A DNA stretch of 59,934 nucleotides from an uncultured bacterium (GTDB taxonomy: Bacteria > Cyanobacteriota > Vampirovibrionia > Gastranaerophilales > Gastranaerophilaceae): positions 1 through 59,934 of the forward strand of contig CADAYD010000006.1 in NCBI GenBank assembly GCA_902791985.1. The letters run 5' to 3'. A model generated the notes under the pieces. The model saw only the letters and a list, made by a program, of their open reading frames with translations, was not told the DNA's origin and made no database searches. Shown piece after piece: positions 17,438-27,185 of the stretch. Numbering within the stretch: the stretch's first letter is position 1; every line of letters starts with the position of its first letter. A program made the position numbers and the translations under genes.

Positions 17438-19441
17438 TTATGCGCAACCCGAATATCCACAGCTCGGGCAAATAAAGCAGCCTTCAGCCATCTGGATTTT
17501 TGTACCGCATTCGGGGCATTTTACCTCTTTAATTTCTCCTGTCGGATTATAATCTTCATCAGCACTCTCTACCTTATCTTCAACAACAGGCTTGATTTCT
17601 ATACTGTTATCTTTCTTTTTAGCATCCAAATTCATCGGCTGGAATTGACGGGAATTATTACGATATACCGTAATTCCTTTAAGATTGTTTTTGTATGCCA
17701 ATATGTATGCTTCTTTAATATCTTCTCTTGTTGCAGATTCAACAAAGTTAACCGTTTTTGATACCGCATTGTCTGTATGTAACTGGAATGCAGCCTGCAT
17801 TTTTACATGCCAGTATGGTGTAACATCATGCGCTGTATAGAAGATCTTTTTAACGTCATCACTTACTCCGTCGACATGCGCAATAGAGCCGTCAACTGCA
17901 ATTTTTGACATCAACTCATCTGAATACAATCCATGAGAAATCATATAATCCTTAAATATCGGGTTAACTTCAAGCATTTCTGTCTTATCCATGATAAGTC
18001 TTGAAAAGACCAAACCAAACAATGGTTCAACACCACCTGAAGCACCGGCAATCATTGATATTGTACCTGTAGGTGCAATACAGGTTGTTGTAGCATTTCT
18101 CAAACCGTACTGTTTAATTTGAGAGTCTAGTTCTGCCCATTTTTCATCAGGAATTTTGCCGGCAGATTTACCTTTATATTTGTTATACAAATAGTTATCT
18201 TGATCATAAATACTGCCTGTGAAATTTTTAAATCTCCCTCTTTCTTTAGAAAGTTCAATTGATTCGGTTTTTGAAACATAATCAATAAATTCCATAACCT
18301 GACCGGCAAGTTTCGTACCTTCTTCACTTGAATATGAAATACCAGACTTCATGAGCATATCAGCCCAACCCATTACGCCAAGACCGATTTTTCTGTTATT
18401 TTGAACCATCTCTGAAATTTGCGGAAGCGGATAATTATTTACTGCAATTACATTATCCAAAAATCTCATAGCAGTTCTTGTTGTCTCTTCAAGCAAATCC
18501 CAATCCACAACCCAGCCATCGTTGGTTTGTTTCATCATGCGACCCAAGTTAATTGAACCAAGATTACATGCTTCATAAGGAAGTAACGGAACTTCACCGC
18601 ATGGATTTGTCGATTCTATGGCACCGATTTTTGGGGTTGGATTATCATAATTCATTTTGTCAATATAAATGATACCAGGTTCGCCGTTTTTCCAAGCACC
18701 ATCAACAATTTTATCAAATACAGCCTTAGCACTTAACCTGCCGACAACTTGATTATTTTGCGGATTAACCAAATCATAATCTTCTCCGGCCAAATATGCA
18801 TCCATAAATTTATCTGTTATCGCAACAGAAATATTGAAATTATTTAATTGATTATTATCTGATTTGCAATCGATAAAATCTAATATATCAGGGTGATCAA
18901 CTCTTAAAATACCCATATTCGCACCGCGTCTTGTACCGCCTTGCTTTACGGCTTCAGTTGCTGCATTAAACACACTCATAAATGAAACAGGGCCGGATGA
19001 TACACCCATTGTTGAGCGAACAACACTGTTTTTGGGTCTTAATCTTGAGAATGAAAACCCTGTTCCACCGCCTGACTTATGAATTAGAGCGGTGTTTTTT
19101 ACTGTTTCAAAAATACCTTCCAAGCTATCTTCAACAGGCAACACAAAGCATGCGGCAAGCTGACCTAACTCTCTGCCTGCATTCATCAAAGTCGGAGAGT
19201 TTGGCATGAAATAGCGGTTTGTTATCGCTTTATAAAATCTATCGGCGAGCTTTTTTACATCTTCTTCCGATTTGCCGAATTTCAAATCTCCTGATGCAAT
19301 AGTATCTGCTACTCTGTGGAACATATCCGCAGGAGTTTCAATACAATTTCCGTCTTTGTCTCTTTTTAAATAACGTCTTTCCAACACCTTAATCGCATTT
19401 TCGCTAAGGTCTAGTTTTTCTTCTAAACAAGTGTCCGACAC
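17438..19441 (-). CDS. nrdJ: Class II (adenosylcobalamin-dependent) ribonucleotide reductase
   Basis: This enzyme reduces ribonucleotides to deoxyribonucleotides using adenosylcobalamin, so it works with or without oxygen. Typical stretches are NSPTLMNAGRELGQLAACFVLPVEDS, HKSGGGTGFSFSRLRP, NPCGEVPLLPYEACNLGSINL and ATTCIAPTGTISMIAGASGGVEP. The C-terminus ends in CPECG and CPSCGYSGC, a zinc-ribbon tail with the redox cysteines. The start is ambiguous. A GTG at 19441 has a perfect GGAGG five bases upstream and I chose it; an ATG at 19453 and a TTG at 19486 are in-frame alternatives. A terminator follows. It implies that the cell makes or imports cobalamin. Confidence 0.96.
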   Translation of the reverse strand: MSDTCLEEKLDLSENAIKVLERRYLKRDKDGNCIETPADMFHRVADTIASGDLKFGKSEEDVKKLADRFYKAITNRYFMPNSPTLMNAGRELGQLAACFVLPVEDSLEGIFETVKNTALIHKSGGGTGFSFSRLRPKNSVVRSTMGVSSGPVSFMSVFNAATEAVKQGGTRRGANMGILRVDHPDILDFIDCKSDNNQLNNFNISVAITDKFMDAYLAGEDYDLVNPQNNQVVGRLSAKAVFDKIVDGAWKNGEPGIIYIDKMNYDNPTPKIGAIESTNPCGEVPLLPYEACNLGSINLGRMMKQTNDGWVVDWDLLEETTRTAMRFLDNVIAVNNYPLPQISEMVQNNRKIGLGVMGWADMLMKSGISYSSEEGTKLAGQVMEFIDYVSKTESIELSKERGRFKNFTGSIYDQDNYLYNKYKGKSAGKIPDEKWAELDSQIKQYGLRNATTTCIAPTGTISMIAGASGGVEPLFGLVFSRLIMDKTEMLEVNPIFKDYMISHGLYSDELMSKIAVDGSIAHVDGVSDDVKKIFYTAHDVTPYWHVKMQAAFQLHTDNAVSKTVNFVESATREDIKEAYILAYKNNLKGITVYRNNSRQFQPMNLDAKKKDNSIEIKPVVEDKVESADEDYNPTGEIKEVKCPECGTKIQMAEGCFICPSCGYSGCA

Positions 19442-19628
19442 ATTAACCTCCATAGTCTGTAAATTATAATATGATACATTTCCCAAAATGAGAGCATGCC
19501 CCTAAATAGAGTGCTCGTTAAAATTGTACTACATTCAAACCTCGTTATGCAAATATATTCAAAATTTTATTATATTTTGTAACATACAAATACAAGCAAA
19601 AAAAATATTCACCGGATTTAGTAATAAC

Positions 19629-20474
19629 ATGATTCCAAATATTAAAGCGGCAAAATTTACATCCTCATATGCAAAAGGATCTTTATCTGAAAGAATCAAG
19701 TATGCAAATACTATAAATACAAAGATATTAAAAAATGCAATAAAACTTTTTCCGCTAAAAAGGATTCATTGCAATGCAGTTGCTATGGAAAATTGTTACA
19801 AATCATGTCTACCTGAGAAAAAAAATATAATAATATACCCACTAAAAAATAATAAAAAAGAAAAATACGACGGAAAATTAAATTTTATAACTGAAAATAA
19901 TGAATTTGCAGGATATGAAATAGAACTACCGATGAAAAATAATGAAAAAATAAACATTATAAACATGCCAACTCTTATACACGAGTCAACACATATACTT
20001 GATTATTTGCTCAATCCAAAATACTTTATAAATGACAATAAATTCAATAAATTAGAGGAATTTGATAAATTTAACAGTCTATATGAAAATCTTTTTTACA
20101 AATCGGTACAGGTTGGTAAGACGCCCGAAGAAATTCTTAAAAATATAGAAGAGGTCACAAAAAATACATTAAGAGAAGAAAACTCAAAAACAAAAATATT
20201 AATCTATAACTATATTCGCTACAGTCTTGAAATGGAACAACATGCATATGCACAGGATGAATATTGTACAAGAAAGCTAAAAAAACTGGGGAAACCTTTA
20301 AAAAAATCCGATTTATGAAAAGCAGAAGACATATATCTTTTTACACAAAAAATTGAACTTGTAAAAAAAATGCTTTCTGAGGTTATTAAAGAAGAACGAG
20401 CCAAACTCAAGCCTCCTACAATCTATCAACGCCTAAAAAAATTTTTTACTCGTTCGTCTAATACAAATGTATGA
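19629..20474 (+). pseudogene. HEXXH putative metalloprotease-like protein, frame interrupted by TGA
   Basis: The frame from ATG at 19629 encodes 229 residues and stops at TGA (20316-20318). The same frame then continues for 51 more codons of similar composition (KAEDIYLFTQKIEL onwards) to a TGA at 20472-20474. HESTH lies at residues 118-122, a zinc-protease-type motif, and E201 or E203 in LEMEQHAYAQ could be a third ligand. There is no signal peptide. The N-terminus has KFTSS at residues 9-13, similar to motifs in three other proteins of this window. A TTG start at 19524 is possible but less likely. Either a nonsense mutation has shortened the gene, the extension is not translated, or the TGA is read through. 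Function is not known; protease activity is inference. Confidence 0.6.
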
Positions 20475-20549
20475 GATTTTGAAAAAGTATTAAAGTATGA
20501 ATCTTGTTTGACGTTTGATTAATTAAAATCAGTTTATTGGAGCATTATA

Positions 20550-22220
20550 ATGTCAGAACAAGTACTTATGCCGAATATGTCAGGGGCGGTCAACTCTCAA
20601 TACAGACAAAAAGCACAGGATTATTTGGAAAAAGCAAGATTTGCGCATGAAAAATACTTAATGGGGAAGAAAAATACTGACCTGCAAGAAGCAATTGACT
20701 GCTATATAGATGCGGTAAAATATGACCCGTCCATACCTGAAACGTACTATCGTCTTGCATCTCTAATGTGGGAACAGGGGCAAATAAGTATTAATAGCGC
20801 TATTGAGCAATGTCAAACCGCAGTTTCACTTTCTCCGCAAAGCGTAAATGCACATTTATACACAGGTTATTTTATGCAAATTTCTCACGATTATCAATCT
20901 GCACAAAATGAATACCAAAAAGCGATACACATAAGCGGAATTAATTCAGGCCGCTCACGAATGATTATGTCTCAATCAATTTTGGATAAAATTAACACTG
21001 TAAACGGGAATTTTAGCGATTATATCAGATTTTTATACTATTTTCTCTCTGGCAGCGTTATGCTTGCATGGGACAGAACAACAATTAAAATGTTCTATAA
21101 AAATATAGCAAGCGATATGAGTGTATTTTCATATTCAACGGTCGGTAAATTTTTAGAACAGTTTAAAATGTATAAAAATGCTAATAATGTTTATAAAAAC
21201 GCAATTGAAAAAACCCCGCACAGAGAATATTTTTACCAGCGAATGGGAGATTTAGCACTAAGAAATAAGGACGTAGAATTAACAGCCCAATGTTATAGAA
21301 ACGTCTTGGAAGAAAATCCTTTAAATCGTGAAGTACTTATAAAACTCGCAAGCATATTACAGACTTATTTTCCGGAAAACACCGAAGAAGCAATTGATTG
21401 CTATGAAAAACTTTTGGAATTTGATATAGATAAAGCTCAAATATATTATGAACTCGGACACCTATATTTAGGTAAAGAGGATAAGTTAAATTCAATAAGT
21501 GCATTCAAACTTGCGGTTGAAAATGACCCCGAAAACCCATTCTACAATAATTCATTAGGGTATGCATATGCAAAAGCCCAATTATACGATGATGCAATCG
21601 AACATTACCAAAAAGCAATATCTCTAAATCCTGATCCGGAATGGACATCTATAGTTTGTCAGGCTCTTGGGGCAATCTATGCAGGAGAAAAGGGCAACGT
21701 AGATGCAGCAGTTTCAACTTATCAAGCCGGTATAATTTTAGACCCGAATAATTACGACTTGTACATTGCACTTGGAGATATATACATGGCAGACTATGAT
21801 TTAGATAAAGCCATTCATTCATATTGCGATGCCGTAACTCTTAATCCTGAAGAAGAAAGAGGATATACAAAACTCGGAGTAGCATTGTGGGAAAAAGATT
21901 ATCTGGAAGAAGCACTCGTTGCATATCACAAAGCAATTGAAATAAATCCTAATAATGAATATTCTCAAAACAATTTGGGAATTTTATATCTCGACGGCCT
22001 TGAAGATGCGGAAGAATCTCTTGAATATTTTGAAGCCGCAATTGCTCTTAACCCTAATTATACACTTGCATACTTCAATGCAGGCAGAGCAAGCCAAAAA
22101 ATGGGTTTCACAAATGATGCTGCACACTATTACCAAATGGCCATTGATTTGAACAAATTAACAGACGAACTTGACGAAGAAGATATCAGAACACGCCTTC
22201 ACAGTTTATTTGAAATATAG
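20550..22220 (+). CDS. Tetratricopeptide repeat protein
   Basis: This 556-residue protein consists largely of TPR units, which form helical-hairpin scaffolds for protein contacts. Clear units include AIDCYIDAVKYDPSIPETYYRLA, AIEHYQKAISLNPDPEW, AIHSYCDAVTLNPEEERGYTKLG, ALVAYHKAIEINPNNEYSQNNLG and SLEYFEAAIALNPNYTLAYFNAG. The middle part (around residues 150-200) is less regular and contains a hydrophobic stretch (YIRFLYYFLSGSVMLAW) that may be a degenerate helix. There is no signal peptide. It lies alone between the interrupted HEXXH gene and the rpsE operon. The partner is unknown. Confidence 0.88.
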   Translation: MSEQVLMPNMSGAVNSQYRQKAQDYLEKARFAHEKYLMGKKNTDLQEAIDCYIDAVKYDPSIPETYYRLASLMWEQGQISINSAIEQCQTAVSLSPQSVNAHLYTGYFMQISHDYQSAQNEYQKAIHISGINSGRSRMIMSQSILDKINTVNGNFSDYIRFLYYFLSGSVMLAWDRTTIKMFYKNIASDMSVFSYSTVGKFLEQFKMYKNANNVYKNAIEKTPHREYFYQRMGDLALRNKDVELTAQCYRNVLEENPLNREVLIKLASILQTYFPENTEEAIDCYEKLLEFDIDKAQIYYELGHLYLGKEDKLNSISAFKLAVENDPENPFYNNSLGYAYAKAQLYDDAIEHYQKAISLNPDPEWTSIVCQALGAIYAGEKGNVDAAVSTYQAGIILDPNNYDLYIALGDIYMADYDLDKAIHSYCDAVTLNPEEERGYTKLGVALWEKDYLEEALVAYHKAIEINPNNEYSQNNLGILYLDGLEDAEESLEYFEAAIALNPNYTLAYFNAGRASQKMGFTNDAAHYYQMAIDLNKLTDELDEEDIRTRLHSLFEI

Positions 22221-22228
22221 ATAAAGAC

Positions 22229-22257
22229 TTGACAGCGGATATTATTCATGTTACTTT
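22229..22257 (+). promoter_or_regulatory. Probable sigma-70-type promoter for rpsE-rpmD-rplO-secY
   Basis: TTGACA at 22229-22234 is followed after 17 bases by TACTTT at 22252-22257. The leader between this and the rpsE start at 22387 contains a stem-loop-like stretch (CCAAAGAGCC with GGCTTGCGTTTGG, about 22291-22321) that could be a ribosomal-protein or antitermination site. Confidence 0.5.
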
Positions 22258-22386
22258 ACTACTGTCAGAAGTTATAAATTAAATACGATTTCCAAAGAGC
22301 CTTTGTTTGGCTTGCGTTTGGCGTATTTATTTCATAAGGATTAGTCCTTTAAATAGCATTTAAGAATTAACGAAAGGTAAAAATCA

Positions 22387-23073
22387 ATGGAAAACAATGA
22401 AGAATTAAAGGCTGAAGTTGCGGAAGAAACAGCAACAGAAGTTGTAGAAGAAACAACAGCAGTTGAAGCAACAGCAACAGAAACAGTAGAAACTGTTGAA
22501 GCAACAGAAGCAACAGCAGAAGAAAAACCTGCGAAATCAAGACGCGGTCGCGGCAAAAAACAAAAAATCGAAACTGTCGCAGAAGAAAAACCGCAATCTG
22601 AGTGGACTGAAAACGTTGTTCAAATCAGCCGTGTTACAAAGGTTGTAAAGGGTGGTAAAAAATTATCATTCAGAGCAATTGTTATCGTCGGAAACAAAAA
22701 AGGTCAAGTAGGTGTTGGCTGCGCTAAGGCATCAGAAGTTATTATTGCAATTCAAAAAGCAATCGCAGACGGCAGAAAAAATGTTATCACAGTTCCTATT
22801 TTTAAAACTACAATTCCACACCCTGTTCAAGCAAAATCAGGTGCAGGATGCGTAATGTTAAGACCTGCTTCACAAGGTACAGGTATCATTGCAGGCGGTG
22901 CTGTTCGTTCAGTATTGGAACTTGCAGGAATAGAAAATATTTTGGCTAAATCATTAGGTTCAAAAGCACCTTTAAATGCTGCTAACGCTACTTTAGAAGC
23001 ATTAAAATCATTATCAACATTCAGTGATATGGCTAAAAAACGCGGACTGTCAATGGCAGAATTTTTGAATTAA
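22387..23073 (+). CDS. rpsE: 30S ribosomal protein S5 (uS5) with an acidic N-terminal extension
   Basis: Small-subunit ribosomal protein S5 contributes to decoding fidelity. The core is typical: [23 protein letters not shown], then [11 protein letters not shown] and the C-terminal [25 protein letters not shown]. At 228 residues it is about 60 longer than usual. The extra N-terminus is nearly all Glu, Ala, Thr and Val and ends in a basic patch ([11 protein letters not shown]). AAAGGT precedes the ATG. It is the first gene of a shortened spc operon with rpmD, rplO and secY. Confidence 0.97.
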   Translation: MENNEELKAEVAEETATEVVEETTAVEATATETVETVEATEATAEEKPAKSRRGRGKKQKIETVAEEKPQSEWTENVVQISRVTKVVKGGKKLSFRAIVIVGNKKGQVGVGCAKASEVIIAIQKAIADGRKNVITVPIFKTTIPHPVQAKSGAGCVMLRPASQGTGIIAGGAVRSVLELAGIENILAKSLGSKAPLNAANATLEALKSLSTFSDMAKKRGLSMAEFLN

Positions 23074-23139
23074 TAAAGTCATTATGACGTTAGGACGTTA
23101 AGTCCTTTACAGTATAAATAAATATAAAGGAATAAAAAA

Positions 23140-23334
23140 ATGGCAAATAAAAAATCAGCAGAAAAAATTCAAATCAAACTTGTTAAAAGTTTAATCGGTT
23201 CAAATGAAAAACAAAGACGTGTTGTCGCAGGTTTGGGTTTAACAAAAAAAGATCAGATTGTTGAACACGCTTCAACTCCTACGATTTTAGGTATGGTTAA
23301 CAAAGTATCTCACTTGGTTGAGATTGTTAAATAG
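23140..23334 (+). CDS. rpmD: 50S ribosomal protein L30 (uL30)
   Basis: This 64-residue large-subunit protein matches L30: IQIKLVKSLIGSNEKQRRVVAGLGLTK followed by MVNKVSHLVEIV. AAGGA precedes the ATG. It lies between rpsE and rplO, the canonical spc order. The name is secure because both sequence and position agree. Confidence 0.96.
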   Translation: MANKKSAEKIQIKLVKSLIGSNEKQRRVVAGLGLTKKDQIVEHASTPTILGMVNKVSHLVEIVK

Positions 23335-23385
23335 TTGCCGACCGAAGGTAAAATAAGATAATATACAAAGAAAGAAGGAATAAAA

Positions 23386-23835
23386 ATGGCTAATATAACA
23401 TTAGAAGATTTAAGACCGGCACAAGGCGCTACAAAAAAGAGTGTCAGAGTAGGTCGTGGACGTTCTTCAGGTTGTGGTAAAACTTCAAGCAGAGGTCACA
23501 ATGGAGAAGGACAAAGATCAGGCAACTCTTCAAAAAGAGGTTTTGAAGGCGGACAAATGCCTGCATACAGAAGATTACCAAAATTGAAAGGTTTTCAAGT
23601 TTATTCAAAAGTAAATTATGCTCAAATTAATGTTGGCAAGATTGATGCATTGGGACTTAAAGAAGTTTCATTCGAAACATTAAAGGAAAAAATGACAATT
23701 CATCCATCTTGTGTTGGTTTGAGAGTATTAGGTAACGGAGAAATTAAAAAAGCAGTTACTGTTAAAGCTATGTATTTCACTCCATCAGCAAAAGAAAAAA
23801 TTGAAGCCGCAGGCGGAAAGGTTGAGTTAGTATAA
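23386..23835 (+). CDS. rplO: 50S ribosomal protein L15 (uL15)
   Basis: This 149-residue large-subunit protein has the L15 pattern: LRPAQGATKKSVRVGRGRSSGCGKTSSRGHNG, then FEGGQMPAYRRLPKLKGF and the C-terminal FTPSAKEKIEAAGG. AGAAGGA precedes the ATG. Its stop overlaps the secY start by one base, so secY translation is probably coupled to it. Confidence 0.97.
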   Translation: MANITLEDLRPAQGATKKSVRVGRGRSSGCGKTSSRGHNGEGQRSGNSSKRGFEGGQMPAYRRLPKLKGFQVYSKVNYAQINVGKIDALGLKEVSFETLKEKMTIHPSCVGLRVLGNGEIKKAVTVKAMYFTPSAKEKIEAAGGKVELV

Positions 23836-25175
23836 TGGCAAATGATATTAAGGCACCATCTACTGAAGACTTGATGTCAATGTGGAATGCATCGGGATTA
23901 AAACAAAAAATCCTATTTACATTGTTAATGATAGCAGTATGGAGATTCGGGGTTCAAGTACCTTTATACGGTATAAATAACCAAGTATTTTCAACAATTG
24001 CTGCAGGAAACAACATCATCGGATTTTTAGATTTATTCTCGGGTGGTGCACTCGGTAAGGTATCTATTCTCGCACTGGGTATCGGACCGTTCATTACATC
24101 CTCAATTATTGTACAACTGGTATCTGTTGTTATTCCTGCACTGGAAAAATTGCAAAAAGAAGAAGGAGAAGAAGGACGCCGAAAATTATCACAATATACG
24201 AGAATATTTACGGTTGTACTCGCAATTTTCCAAGGGGGGATATTTATGTTATTTTTACATTCACTCCCCGGAGCAGTAATACCGAACGTAAGTCATACTT
24301 TATTTTATATTAATTCTGTTTGTATCCTAACCGCAGGCGCAGTTCTTGTTATGTGGATTTCAGAATTAATAACAGAAAAAGGTATCGGGAACGGAGGTTC
24401 TTTGATAATTTTCTGCGGTATCCTTTCAGGGATTCCGGTTTATGTTCAGAGAACCTATCAACTTGTGAAAGCAAGTCCTAGCATGCAGTTGGCTTTGCTA
24501 CTTTTACTTACAATTTTCTTCTGTGCAACAGTTTTAATCGTTATTATGCAAGAAGCAGTAAGAAAAGTAATTATTGTCAACCCTAAACGCCAAATAGGGA
24601 ATAAAGTTTACGGAGGAATGAATTCTTTCATTCCATTTAAACTCAATCCGGGCGGGGTTATGCCAATAATATTTGCTATTGCAATTTTACTGTTCCCGTC
24701 TACAATTCTTGCGATGTTTGGACAGGCTAATATAAAATCCGTTCAATTAAAACACTTGATTATAAGCCTAAATCACTTTTTAAGTCCGGACGGGATACCA
24801 TATTATTTGATGTATGTCGGTTTAATTATTGCATTGACATTTTTCTATGCATCAATTATGCCAAACATGCAGCCAAAAGATATAGCAGATAACCTTAAAA
24901 AATACGGTTCGTCAATACCGGGAGTAAAACCGGGCAGACCGACAGCCGAAGCATTAGATAAAATTCTGACGAAAGTTATATTTATCGGTGCTATGGGTTT
25001 AGGCATAATTGCATTGGTGCCGTCATTTGGGAGTTACGTTACAAAAATCGAAACTCTCCAAGGTATCGGAGCAACATCTTTAATCATTATGGTTGGGGTT
25101 GCTCTTGACTTAATCAATCAAGTCCGTTCACACCTTTTGGCTAGAAATTATGAATCTTTCTTAAAAGATGACTAA
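23835..25175 (+). CDS. secY: Protein translocase subunit SecY
   Basis: SecY forms the channel of the Sec translocon in the inner membrane. The 446-residue protein has about ten hydrophobic segments. Landmarks are the plug region FLDLFSGGALGKVSILALGIGPFITSSIIVQL, EKGIGNGGSLIIFCGI and FFYASIMPNMQPKDIADNLKKYGSSIPGVKPG. It is fused by one-base overlap to rplO and followed by an intrinsic terminator. adk, map and infA, which often follow secY, are absent here. Confidence 0.97.
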   Translation: MANDIKAPSTEDLMSMWNASGLKQKILFTLLMIAVWRFGVQVPLYGINNQVFSTIAAGNNIIGFLDLFSGGALGKVSILALGIGPFITSSIIVQLVSVVIPALEKLQKEEGEEGRRKLSQYTRIFTVVLAIFQGGIFMLFLHSLPGAVIPNVSHTLFYINSVCILTAGAVLVMWISELITEKGIGNGGSLIIFCGILSGIPVYVQRTYQLVKASPSMQLALLLLLTIFFCATVLIVIMQEAVRKVIIVNPKRQIGNKVYGGMNSFIPFKLNPGGVMPIIFAIAILLFPSTILAMFGQANIKSVQLKHLIISLNHFLSPDGIPYYLMYVGLIIALTFFYASIMPNMQPKDIADNLKKYGSSIPGVKPGRPTAEALDKILTKVIFIGAMGLGIIALVPSFGSYVTKIETLQGIGATSLIIMVGVALDLINQVRSHLLARNYESFLKDD

Positions 25176-25201
25176 TTTTTATATAAAATCAACAAAAAAA
25201 G

Positions 25202-25238
25202 TAGGAGAATTTTTTATAAATTTCTCCTATTTTTTTTA
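25202..25238 (+). terminator. Intrinsic terminator after secY
   Basis: TAGGAGAA (25202-25209) pairs with TTCTCCTA (25222-25229), and a run of T (25230-25238) follows. It closes the rpsE-secY operon 26 bases after the secY stop. Confidence 0.85.
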
Positions 25239-25315
25239 ATAAAATTTAAAAATATTAAAGATTTTTATTAATATTGCCGACAATATTAGGGTAAATTTAC
25301 AACCAAGGGTGTACT

Positions 25316-26536
25316 ATGGACGTATCGAGAATAGAAGCATACAATCCTAACAAAATCAATTGGCGCAATATGACCGCCAAAGAAATTTTAAAATATGAAA
25401 AACAAGGGGTACAAGTGCCTGATGTATACGTACAATGGGCACATGAATTTTTGAATAATATTCAAAAATATGACAACGATGAAGTTACATACGAAAAAGC
25501 AAAATCCATAACACGCCATCAAAGCAACGAAGCAAAAACAAACGAACAATCAAGAGCACATAAAAATACAAAAATTAAAGATTTGAATAACGAAGAAGAA
25601 ACAGAACAAATCCCCGAAGAAGATACCGCTCTTGCAGTAGAAAATGCAAATATAGATAGTGAAGCGACATCTGAAGACGGAACAGAAGCAATACAAATGA
25701 CCGCCGCACAAAGAAAGCGTAAAGATTTTCAAGATAAAGGTGTCGGTTTAAGAGAGCAAGCAACTTCATTCACAGTGGACAGCAACACAACAGGCTCACA
25801 AGCGCAAGAAGCAACCAAAATCGTACAAGAAATTCAAAATAGCTCCGACAATGAAATTGCCGAGTTGGAAGGTGCTATGCAAGAATTAATTGCAGAAGCA
25901 GAAGCTAAGCAACAAGAACTAAGACAAGAAGTAGATAAAATTAATAATGAAAAAAGTGATACATCTACATTTGCAAAAATTGACAAACTTCAAAAAGAAC
26001 TTGAACAGCTCGGAATGAACGGACAAAGTGATATATCTGCAACTGAAATGTCATTAAGAGGTTACAGGGGAGAAATAGCCGAAAATCAAGAAGTTATGTT
26101 TAACGCAGAAGACTTTGGCAGTGAAACAATTAGCGTCGGGAATGAATTATTATCAACAACCGGAAGTTATTGGTGGTTTAGCATTGACAGAATTATCGGA
26201 GAAAGAGCCATAGATGCAGGTCAAGGAGCAGTGGCTAAAGCTCAAGCAGGGAATGATGCAGTGATTTCTGCTGATAACGCAAATAATGCAAACATAGGAA
26301 AAATTCCTGAATTAAGAAACAGTGTTCAAGAAAAAACAGGAGTTGATGCTCAAAATGCAAAAGAACAAGGTAATGCATCAGAACAAGATCCAATTACCGG
26401 AAAGGAAAAAGAGACTGAAAAAGATGTTAAAACTGCTTCAAATGACGGAACAGATACAACTGATAAATTACATTTGAGCATTGACGAACTTGTAAAACAA
26501 AAAGTCCGTAGAGGGGAATATTCGAAAGAAGCATAA
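25316..26536 (+). CDS. Acidic coiled-coil protein of unknown function
   Basis: This 406-residue, Glu- and Gln-rich protein has no signal peptide or membrane segment. The N-terminal 60 residues look globular (INWRNMTAKEILKYEKQG, VYVQWAHEFLNNI). A Glu-rich linker follows, then a coiled coil around residues 170-230 (IAELEGAMQELIAEAEAKQQELRQ split over several heptads) and a low-complexity Glu/Asn/Ala tail. AAGGG precedes the ATG by about seven bases. It stands between the secY terminator and the convergent rpe gene. I do not recognise a family. Confidence 0.75.
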   Translation: MDVSRIEAYNPNKINWRNMTAKEILKYEKQGVQVPDVYVQWAHEFLNNIQKYDNDEVTYEKAKSITRHQSNEAKTNEQSRAHKNTKIKDLNNEEETEQIPEEDTALAVENANIDSEATSEDGTEAIQMTAAQRKRKDFQDKGVGLREQATSFTVDSNTTGSQAQEATKIVQEIQNSSDNEIAELEGAMQELIAEAEAKQQELRQEVDKINNEKSDTSTFAKIDKLQKELEQLGMNGQSDISATEMSLRGYRGEIAENQEVMFNAEDFGSETISVGNELLSTTGSYWWFSIDRIIGERAIDAGQGAVAKAQAGNDAVISADNANNANIGKIPELRNSVQEKTGVDAQNAKEQGNASEQDPITGKEKETEKDVKTASNDGTDTTDKLHLSIDELVKQKVRRGEYSKEA

Positions 26537-26537
26537 A

Positions 26538-27185
26538 TCATTTTAAAGAATCAATAGCAATCTTTACATCATTTGTGCGGTAAATGTAACTCCCTGCAAC
26601 AAGGGAATTGGCACCGAAATCCTTACAAATCTTACCGGTTTGAGCATTAATTCCCCCATCAACCTGTATTATCAAATTATTAGGAGCATTTTGTCTGATA
26701 AATTTAATTTTTTCAGCACAATCTTCGATAAATTCCTGTCCTCCAAACCCCGGTTCCACAGTCATTATAAGAATCATATCGGCAATATCAAGGTATGGCA
26801 GCAAAACATCAGGTTTTGTCTTAGGCTTAACAGATATTCCGGCTTTTATACCACTGGTTTTAATTTTTGATATTAAACCTAAAATTTCTTTTTCCTCAAC
26901 AGCCTCGTAATGAAAAGTCAAAATATCAGCACCAGCCTTAACAAAAGGTTCAACATAATTACCCGGATTTTCAATCATTAAATGCACATCTAAGGGAAGT
27001 TTTGTAATCTTTCTGAGAGATTTCACAACAGGAACTCCAATAGTAATATTAGGAACAAAATGACCATCCATGACATCGACATGAATCCAATCTGCACCGT
27101 TTTCTTCCACTAATTTCACATCTCGCTCAAGATTTGCGAAATCCGCAGACAATATTGATGGTGAAATGATAATTTTTTCTGACAT
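26538..27185 (-). CDS. rpe: Ribulose-phosphate 3-epimerase
   Basis: This enzyme interconverts ribulose 5-phosphate and xylulose 5-phosphate in the pentose phosphate pathway. The 215-residue TIM barrel shows ISPSILSADFANLERDV, WIHVDVMDGHFVPNITIG, LDVHLMIENP and MTVEPGFGGQEFI, the metal- and phosphate-binding landmarks. The C-terminal IQVDGGIN and NSLVAGSYIY are also standard. It is the last gene of the pyrH-frr-cdsA-rnc-rpe operon, and its start overlaps the rnc stop by one base. Confidence 0.97.
   Translation of the reverse strand: MSEKIIISPSILSADFANLERDVKLVEENGADWIHVDVMDGHFVPNITIGVPVVKSLRKITKLPLDVHLMIENPGNYVEPFVKAGADILTFHYEAVEEKEILGLISKIKTSGIKAGISVKPKTKPDVLLPYLDIADMILIMTVEPGFGGQEFIEDCAEKIKFIRQNAPNNLIIQVDGGINAQTGKICKDFGANSLVAGSYIYRTNDVKIAIDSLK

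Noticed and set aside
19524-19628. Longer TTG start for the HEXXH protein
   Set aside because: It adds a Cys- and aromatic-rich head in AT-rich DNA with no ribosome binding site; the ATG at 19629 gives a normal polar N-terminus.
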